From: JBOHCT01 sp050699055
GTDB lineage: Bacteria; Actinomycetota; Actinomycetes; Streptosporangiales; JBOHCT01
Direction: 5' to 3'
Assembly: GCA_050699055.1 (NCBI GenBank)
Contig: JBOHCT010000149.1
Coordinates: 1 to 10,901 of the forward strand
Length of the DNA: 10,901 bases
Below, piece by piece: positions 6,419 to 10,901 of the stretch. Position 1 is the stretch's first letter; each line of letters opens with the position of its first letter. The translations under genes and the position numbers were made by a program. The notes under the pieces were generated by a model that was given only the letters and a program-made list of their open reading frames with translations, ran no database searches and was not told the DNA's origin.

Positions 6419-6428
6419 GGTGTTGTGA
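6414..6428 (+). promoter_or_regulatory. Likely SufR operator (ACACT-N5-TGTGA)
   Basis: ACACT (6414-6418) and TGTGA (6424-6428) are separated by 5 nt. This is the motif I recall for DNA recognition by Mycobacterium tuberculosis SufR. It covers the -10 element and the sufR start codon, where bound repressor would block transcription initiation. The core is also an imperfect palindrome, CGACAC-TG-GTGTTG (6412-6425, 5 of 6 pairs). Sequence match, position and the downstream sufR gene agree; binding itself is inferred. Confidence 0.65.
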
Positions 6429-7225
6429 AAAAGACGAGTACGGGAATCTCGGCCGTCGGCGGACCGTCCGCCGTCGGTCCGGCCGTGCCGTCTGACCACG
6501 GTACCCGCGCGCAGGTGGCCCGGCTGATCCTGGAGAACGGCCCGTCCACCGCGACGGCGCTGTCCGAGCGAATGGGTCTGACCCCGGCGGCCGTGCGTCG
6601 CCACCTCGACGCGCTCCTCGACGAGGGCATGGTCGAGGCGACCGAGGAACGGACGAGAGGGCGTCGAGGGCGTGGGCGGCCGGCGAAGGTCTTCACCGTC
6701 ACCGACGCCGGACGCAGTGTCTTCTACCACGCTTACGACGGCTTGGCGGCCGAGGCGCTGCGTTTCGTCGCCGAGTCGATGGGGAACGAGGCGGTGGCGG
6801 AGTTCGCCCGTCGGCAGGTTGCCGACCTCGAGCGGCGCTATCGTCAGGTGGTCGAGTCCGTCCCCCGGCGTCGCAGGACGCGGGCGCTCGCGGAGGCGCT
6901 CTCGGCCGACGGTTACGCCGCGTCGACCTCGGTGGCGCCCCGACCGGCGGGCGGTGAGCAACTCGGTGAGCAACTGTGCCAGCACCACTGCCCGGTTGCC
7001 CACGTCGCCGAGGAGTTCCCACAACTGTGCGAGGCCGAGACGGAGGTGTTCGGGCGACTGCTTGACACTCCCGTGCAGCGTCTCGCGACGATCGCCCACG
7101 GCGATGGAGTATGCACGACACATATCTCGCCGCCCGCGCTCCGGGCGGAGGCCCGTACTCACCCCCGTGAGGACGGCCGAGAGAGTAACCCGACCAGTGT
7201 GTCCGGGAGGATTGCTACACCATGA
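6425..7225 (+). CDS. sufR: SufR, Fe-S cluster-sensing repressor of the suf operon
   Basis: SufR is a winged-helix dimer that binds a [4Fe-4S] cluster and represses suf; loss or damage of the cluster relieves repression. It has 266 residues. The winged helix spans about 28-100, with recognition-helix region LTPAAVRRHLDALLDEGMV (52-70) and the basic wing TRGRRGRGRPAKVF. A helical linker follows, then the C-terminal cluster domain with C189, C202 and C230 in HHCPVAHVAEEFPQLC and GDGVCTTH. The spacings C-x12-C-x27-C equal those I recall for the mycobacterial protein (C203, C216, C244). There is one more cysteine, C185. The start is GTG 6425, within the operator and 6 nt after the -10; the frame is open upstream but that stretch is non-coding spacer. 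The stop overlaps the sufB ATG as ATGA. The last ~30 residues are not conserved-looking. Confidence 0.94.
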   Translation: MKKTSTGISAVGGPSAVGPAVPSDHGTRAQVARLILENGPSTATALSERMGLTPAAVRRHLDALLDEGMVEATEERTRGRRGRGRPAKVFTVTDAGRSVFYHAYDGLAAEALRFVAESMGNEAVAEFARRQVADLERRYRQVVESVPRRRRTRALAEALSADGYAASTSVAPRPAGGEQLGEQLCQHHCPVAHVAEEFPQLCEAETEVFGRLLDTPVQRLATIAHGDGVCTTHISPPALRAEARTHPREDGRESNPTSVSGRIATP

Positions 7226-8634
7226 CCACAACCGCCCACCCAGAGCTCGAGGGTCTCGGCAGGTACAAGTTCGGCTGGTCCGACTCCGACGTCGCCGGCG
7301 AGTCCGCCCGCCGCGGCCTCAGCGATGCGGTCGTCCGCGACATCTCGGGGAAGAAGGACGAGCCGGAGTGGATGCTCAAGAACCGTCTCAAGGGCTACCG
7401 GCTCTTCCACAAGAAGCCGGTGCCCACATGGGGCGCTGACGTCTCCGGGATCGACTTCGAGAACATCAAGTACTTCGTGCGGTCGACGGAGCAGCAGGCC
7501 GCGTCGTGGGACGAGTTGCCGGCGGACATCAAGAGCACCTACGACAAGCTCGGCATCCCCGAGGCGGAGAAGCAGCGGCTCGTCGCCGGCGTCGCGGCCC
7601 AGTACGAGTCCGAGGTCGTCTATCACAAGATCCGCGAGGACCTCGAGAAGCAGGGCGTCCTGTTCCTCGATACCGACACCGGGCTGCGTGAGCACCCGGA
7701 GGTCTTCGAGGAGTACTTCGGGTCGGTCATTCCGGCGGGCGACAACAAGTTCGCCGCGCTGAACACCGCCGTGTGGTCCGGCGGATCGTTCATCTACGTG
7801 CCGCCCGGCGTCCACGTCGACATCCCGCTGCAGGCCTACTTCCGCATCAACACCGAGAACATGGGCCAGTTCGAGCGGACGCTGATCGTCGTCGACGAGG
7901 GCGCGTACGTCCACTACGTCGAGGGCTGCACCGCGCCGATCTACTCCACCGACTCGCTGCACTCCGCGGTCGTCGAGATCATCGTCAAACCGAACGCCCG
8001 CTGCCGTTACACGACCATCCAGAACTGGTCGAGCAACGTCTACAACCTCGTCACCAAGCGGGCGGTCGCCTACGAAGGCGCCACGATGGAGTGGGTCGAC
8101 GGCAACATCGGGTCCAAGGTCACGATGAAGTACCCGTCGGTCTACCTCCTCGGGGAGCACGCCAAGGGCGAGACGCTGTCCGTGGCGTTCGCCGGTGAGG
8201 AGCAGCACCAGGACGCCGGCGCCAAGATGGTCCACTGCTCGCCGCACACGTCCAGCTCGATCGTGTCGAAGTCGGTGGCGCGCTCCGGCGGCCGCACCTC
8301 CTACCGCGGCCTCGTCCAGGTCCAGGAGGGCGCGACCAGCTCCAGGTCCAACGTGAAGTGCGACGCCCTGCTCATCGATACGGTCAGCCGTTCTGACACC
8401 TACCCCTACGTGGACATCCGCGAGGACGACGTCCACATGGGCCACGAGGCCACGGTGTCCAAGGTGAGCGAGGACCAGCTGTTCTACCTCATGAGCCGCG
8501 GGCTGACCGAGGACGAGGCGATGGCGATGATCGTCCGTGGTTTCATCGAGCCGATCGCGCGGGAGCTGCCGATGGAGTACGCGCTGGAGCTCAACCGCCT
8601 GATCGAGCTGCAGATGGAAGGGGCCGTGGGCTGA
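7222..8634 (+). CDS. sufB: Fe-S cluster assembly scaffold protein SufB
   Basis: SufB is the core scaffold on which new Fe-S clusters are built in the SufBCD complex. The 470-residue protein is full length. Seen: the N-terminal GLSDAVVRDISGKKDEPEWML (32-52), the beta-helix region with VWSGGSFIYVPPGVHVDIPLQAYFRIN, EGCTAP with C236, NVKCDALL with C380 and GHEATVSK with E409. C380 and E409 are 29 residues apart, the same distance as Cys405 and Glu434 of the E. coli protein, and C236 fits Cys254. The end SEDQLFYLMSRGLTEDEAMAMIVRGFIEPIARELP is the family signature. No intein is present, unlike the M. tuberculosis SufB. ATG 7222 overlaps the sufR stop; GGGAGG at 7205-7210 is a Shine-Dalgarno sequence 11 nt upstream. 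Confidence 0.98.
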   Translation: MTTTAHPELEGLGRYKFGWSDSDVAGESARRGLSDAVVRDISGKKDEPEWMLKNRLKGYRLFHKKPVPTWGADVSGIDFENIKYFVRSTEQQAASWDELPADIKSTYDKLGIPEAEKQRLVAGVAAQYESEVVYHKIREDLEKQGVLFLDTDTGLREHPEVFEEYFGSVIPAGDNKFAALNTAVWSGGSFIYVPPGVHVDIPLQAYFRINTENMGQFERTLIVVDEGAYVHYVEGCTAPIYSTDSLHSAVVEIIVKPNARCRYTTIQNWSSNVYNLVTKRAVAYEGATMEWVDGNIGSKVTMKYPSVYLLGEHAKGETLSVAFAGEEQHQDAGAKMVHCSPHTSSSIVSKSVARSGGRTSYRGLVQVQEGATSSRSNVKCDALLIDTVSRSDTYPYVDIREDDVHMGHEATVSKVSEDQLFYLMSRGLTEDEAMAMIVRGFIEPIARELPMEYALELNRLIELQMEGAVG

Positions 8635-8636
8635 CG

Positions 8637-9890
8637 ATGGAGCGAGAGGAGCGTGAGCTCTCTCCGGGGCAGGAGGCGGCGGCCGAGCAGGCCGCCGTCG
8701 CTGCCGAGGTACTCCGGCCGGAACCGGAGGGTGGTACCGCCAGAGCCCCTGCCGGCCGATCCGGTGACGGGCAACGTCAGCCCCGCGACGCCAGACCGGA
8801 GCGTGCCTCGTCGTACGACGTCGACGACTTTCCGGTGCCGAACGGCAGCGAGGAGGAGTGGCGGTTCACACCGCTGCGGCGACTGCGCGGCCTGCACGAC
8901 GGTCGGGCGGTGGCTGACAGCAAGATCGCCATCGAGGTTGACGGGCCGTCGGAGGTGCGGGTCGAGACCGTCGGACGCGACGACGAGCGGGTGGGGCGTA
9001 CCCACGTTCCGACAGACCGGGTGAGCGCGCAGGCCTACTGCTCGTTTCCCCAGGCCACGATCCTCACGGTGCCGAAGGAGACCGTGGTGTCTCGGCCCGT
9101 CACCGTGTCGCTGCAGGGTCACGGCGGAACCGCGTACGGCCACCTCGTCATCGACGTCGAGGCGTTCGCCCAGGCCGTCGTCATCCTCGACCACGGCGGC
9201 TCGGTCACCTACGCGGACAACGTCGAGTTCGTCGTCGGCGACAGTGCGTCCCTCACTGTCGTGAGCCTGCAGGACTGGGCGGAGGACGCCGTCCACGTGT
9301 CCCATCACCACGCCCGGCTGGGCCGGGACGCGCGGTTCAAGGGCTTCGTCGTGACGCTCGGCGGTGACCTCGTGCGCCTGTGTCCGTCGCTGCGCTACGA
9401 CGGTCCGGGGGGGCAGGCGGAGATGTACGGCCTGTACTTCGCCGACGCGCCTCAGCACCAGGAGCATCACCTGTTCGTCGACCACGCGGTGCCGAGCTGC
9501 CAGAGCCGGGTCGACTACAAGGGAGCGCTGCAGGGCGCGGAGGCTCACACGGTGTGGATCAGTGACGTCCTCATCCGTCCCGAGGCCCAGAAGACAGACA
9601 CCTACGAGAACAACCGTAACCTTGTTCTCACCGACGGCGCGCGGGCCGACTCCGTGCCGAACCTCGAGATCCTGACCGGCGAGGTCACCCGGGCCGGGCA
9701 CGCGAGCGCCACCGGAAGGTTCGACGAGGAGCAGTTGTTCTACCTGATGGCTCGCGGGATCCCGGAGAATGAGGCGCGCAAGCTCGTGATCCGCGGGTTC
9801 TTCACCGACCTTATCCAGCGCATGAACATCCCGGAGCTGCAGCGGCGGGTGACCGACGCGATCGAGATCGAGCTGAAGCGAGCACTGTGA
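8637..9890 (+). CDS. sufD: Fe-S cluster assembly protein SufD
   Basis: SufD is the paralogous partner of SufB in the SufBC2D scaffold, needed for iron entry and cluster assembly. It has 417 residues. After an acidic/proline-rich N-terminus comes DDFPVPNGSEEEWRFTPLRRL (63-83), then a beta-helix region and the C-terminal helical domain. H355 in RAGHASATGRFDEEQLFYLMARGI corresponds by context to the functional His360 of E. coli SufD. Residues 10-58 have low complexity and are probably disordered; from memory they are longer than the matching part in Streptomyces, so the true start could be slightly downstream. ATG 8637 lies 2 nt after the sufB stop, and GGAAGGGG (8616-8623) is 13 nt upstream, rather far for a good Shine-Dalgarno sequence. 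The stop overlaps the next gene as GTGA. Confidence 0.96.
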   Translation: MEREERELSPGQEAAAEQAAVAAEVLRPEPEGGTARAPAGRSGDGQRQPRDARPERASSYDVDDFPVPNGSEEEWRFTPLRRLRGLHDGRAVADSKIAIEVDGPSEVRVETVGRDDERVGRTHVPTDRVSAQAYCSFPQATILTVPKETVVSRPVTVSLQGHGGTAYGHLVIDVEAFAQAVVILDHGGSVTYADNVEFVVGDSASLTVVSLQDWAEDAVHVSHHHARLGRDARFKGFVVTLGGDLVRLCPSLRYDGPGGQAEMYGLYFADAPQHQEHHLFVDHAVPSCQSRVDYKGALQGAEAHTVWISDVLIRPEAQKTDTYENNRNLVLTDGARADSVPNLEILTGEVTRAGHASATGRFDEEQLFYLMARGIPENEARKLVIRGFFTDLIQRMNIPELQRRVTDAIEIELKRAL

Positions 9891-10204
9891 ACTATCAGCA
9901 GGTGTGTGCCGTCGCGGATGTCCCTGAGGACGGCGCGATCCACGTCGACGTGGGCGATACACCTGTCGCGATCGTGCGGAGCGACGGCGAGGTGTACGCG
10001 ATCTACGACGTGTGCTCACACGAGGAGGTTCCGCTGTCGGAGGGGGACGTCGACGGGACGACGCTCGAGTGCTGGAAGCACGGCTCGCAGTTCGACCTCA
10101 CCACAGGCAAGCCCATCCAGCTGCCGGCCACCAAGCCGGTGCCCGTCTACCCCGTGAAGATCGACGGCGACGACGTGTTCGTCGCAATAGACCAGGAGAA
10201 CTGA
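9887..10204 (+). CDS. Small Rieske [2Fe-2S] ferredoxin in the suf operon
   Basis: The 105-residue soluble protein is a single Rieske domain, like the ferredoxin subunits of non-heme iron oxygenases. Seen: the cluster motifs C43-S-H45 and C62-W-K-H65 (CxH ... CxxH), the metal ligands of Rieske centres, followed by GSQFDLTTGKPIQLPATKPV, the usual C-terminal segment. It has no membrane span or signal peptide. The start is GTG 9887, overlapping the sufD stop as GTGA, so it should be co-translated with SufD. In many actinobacteria, including Streptomyces from memory, a gene of this kind lies between sufD and sufC, while mycobacteria lack it. It might donate electrons during cluster assembly or be a client or sensor; its exact role is not shown by the sequence, and no oxygenase partner is in the window. 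Confidence 0.93.
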   Translation: MNYQQVCAVADVPEDGAIHVDVGDTPVAIVRSDGEVYAIYDVCSHEEVPLSEGDVDGTTLECWKHGSQFDLTTGKPIQLPATKPVPVYPVKIDGDDVFVAIDQEN

Positions 10205-10210
10205 CACCAC

Positions 10211-10901
10211 ATGCCCACACTCGAGATCCGTGACCTGCACGCGTCCGTCGAGGACAACGAGATCCTTCGCGGCGTCAACCTGACCGTTCGGACGGGGGAG
10301 ACCCACGCTCTCATGGGCCCCAACGGCTCAGGTAAGTCGACGCTCGCGTACTCGATCGCGGGTCACCCCAAGTACCGGATCACCGGTGGCTCGGTCACGC
10401 TCGACGGTGAGGACGTCCTTGCGATGAGCGTCGATCGTCGCGCCCAGGCGGGTCTGTTCCTCGCGATGCAGTATCCCGTCGAGGTGCCCGGGGTCTCGGT
10501 GTCGAACTTCCTTCGCTCGGCCGCTACCGCGGTGCGCGGTGAGGCGCCCAAGCTGCGGGAGTTCGTCAAGGAGACGCGCGGGGCCATGGAGGACCTCCGC
10601 ATCTCGTCGGAGTTCGCCGAGCGCAACCTGAACGAGGGATTCTCCGGTGGAGAGAAGAAGCGGCACGAGATCCTGCAGCTCAAGATGCTGCGCCCCACGT
10701 TCGCTATCCTCGACGAGACCGACTCAGGGCTCGACATCGACGCCCTCAAGATCGTCGCCCGCGGCATCAACGACTACCGTGCGAACAACGATGTGGGTGT
10801 CCTTCTCATCACTCACTACACGCGCATCCTCCGATACATCCAACCCGACTTCGTCCACGTCTTCGTCGACGGCCAGGTCGCCGAGGAGGGTGGGGCCGAC
10901 C
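10211..10901 (+). CDS. sufC: Fe-S assembly ATPase SufC (cut by right edge)
   Basis: SufC is the cytoplasmic ABC-type ATPase that dimerises on SufB and SufD and drives the shape change needed for cluster formation; it is not a transporter. 230 codons are visible. Seen: Walker A GPNGSGKST (36-44, K42), Q-loop Q87 in AMQYPVEVPG, signature FSGGEKKRHEILQ (144-156), Walker B FAILDETDSGLD (164-175, D168 and E169), and the H-loop histidine H202 in LLITHYTRIL. ETDSGLD and the KKRHE signature are typical of SufC and differ from transporter ATPases. The family usually has about 250-260 residues, so 20-30 are missing at the right edge. ATG 10211 lies 6 nt after the Rieske stop, with AGGAG at 10194-10198 inside that gene, 12 nt upstream. 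sufS and sufU are expected next but are outside the window. Confidence 0.97.
   Translation, partial: MPTLEIRDLHASVEDNEILRGVNLTVRTGETHALMGPNGSGKSTLAYSIAGHPKYRITGGSVTLDGEDVLAMSVDRRAQAGLFLAMQYPVEVPGVSVSNFLRSAATAVRGEAPKLREFVKETRGAMEDLRISSEFAERNLNEGFSGGEKKRHEILQLKMLRPTFAILDETDSGLDIDALKIVARGINDYRANNDVGVLLITHYTRILRYIQPDFVHVFVDGQVAEEGGAD

Noticed and set aside
5543..6424. Open upstream extension of the sufR frame, making a 560-residue product
   Set aside because: The extension runs antisense through the ABC ATPase and across the promoter and operator. It has no conserved content; GTG 6425 fits the promoter and the family length.
7159..8445. 428-codon open frame antisense to sufB
   Set aside because: Shadow of sufB. 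Its valine/aspartate/arginine-rich repeats come from reading GC-rich codons backwards, and sufB is unmistakable.
7222..8634. Intein in SufB
   Set aside because: Checked because M. tuberculosis SufB has one. Here the protein is 470 residues and continuous through all conserved motifs, so no intein is present.
8484..10019. 511-codon open frame antisense to sufD and the Rieske gene
   Set aside because: Spans two real genes on the other strand, shows no domain, and has no promoter or ribosome site of its own.

Overview
The window comes from a high-GC actinomycete (phylum Actinomycetota). The signs are the strong G/C bias at third codon positions, frequent GTG starts, ATGA/GTGA stop-start overlaps, promoters that seem to give leaderless transcripts, and a gene order typical of the group. 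From memory, the block transketolase / heme O synthase / heme A synthase / ABC transporter / sufR-sufB-sufD-sufC has the same order and orientation in Mycobacterium (Rv1449c to Rv1463) and in Streptomyces. I cannot name a genus from the sequence alone. This is largely conserved chromosomal backbone. I see no insertion sequence, CRISPR array, tRNA or rRNA gene, prophage gene or other sign of recent transfer.

Layout. 1-773 (minus) is the N-terminal 257 codons of transketolase. 774-1164 is a non-coding divergent spacer with inverted repeats and a possible promoter. 1165-2124 (plus) is ctaB, heme O synthase. 2251-3426 (plus) is a PrsW-type intramembrane metalloprotease with a cytoplasmic tail. 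It converges on the heme A synthase gene (ctaA/COX15, 3423-4499, minus), and the two stop codons share one CTAG. Upstream of ctaA on the minus strand, and joined to it by 4-nt overlaps, lie an ABC-2 permease (4496-5284) and its ATPase (5281-6204). 6205-6424 is a divergent control region. From 6425 the plus strand carries the Suf iron-sulfur assembly operon: sufR (repressor), sufB, sufD, a small Rieske ferredoxin, and sufC, which is cut by the right edge.

How the parts fit. CtaB and CtaA are consecutive enzymes (heme B to heme O to heme A) supplying aa3-type cytochrome oxidase. The ABC pair is in the same transcription unit as ctaA; its substrate is not shown by the sequence. SufB, SufD and SufC form the Fe-S scaffold, and SufR is the Fe-S-sensing repressor of the operon. 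The best regulatory signal is at 6390-6428: a -35/-10 promoter placed for a leaderless sufR mRNA, overlapped by ACACT-N5-TGTGA, the motif I recall for mycobacterial SufR. I found no clearly new system. The items most worth checking are this operator, two adjacent palindromes in the same spacer, the shared-stop CTAG, the PrsW protease between the two heme genes, and the Rieske gene inside the suf operon.
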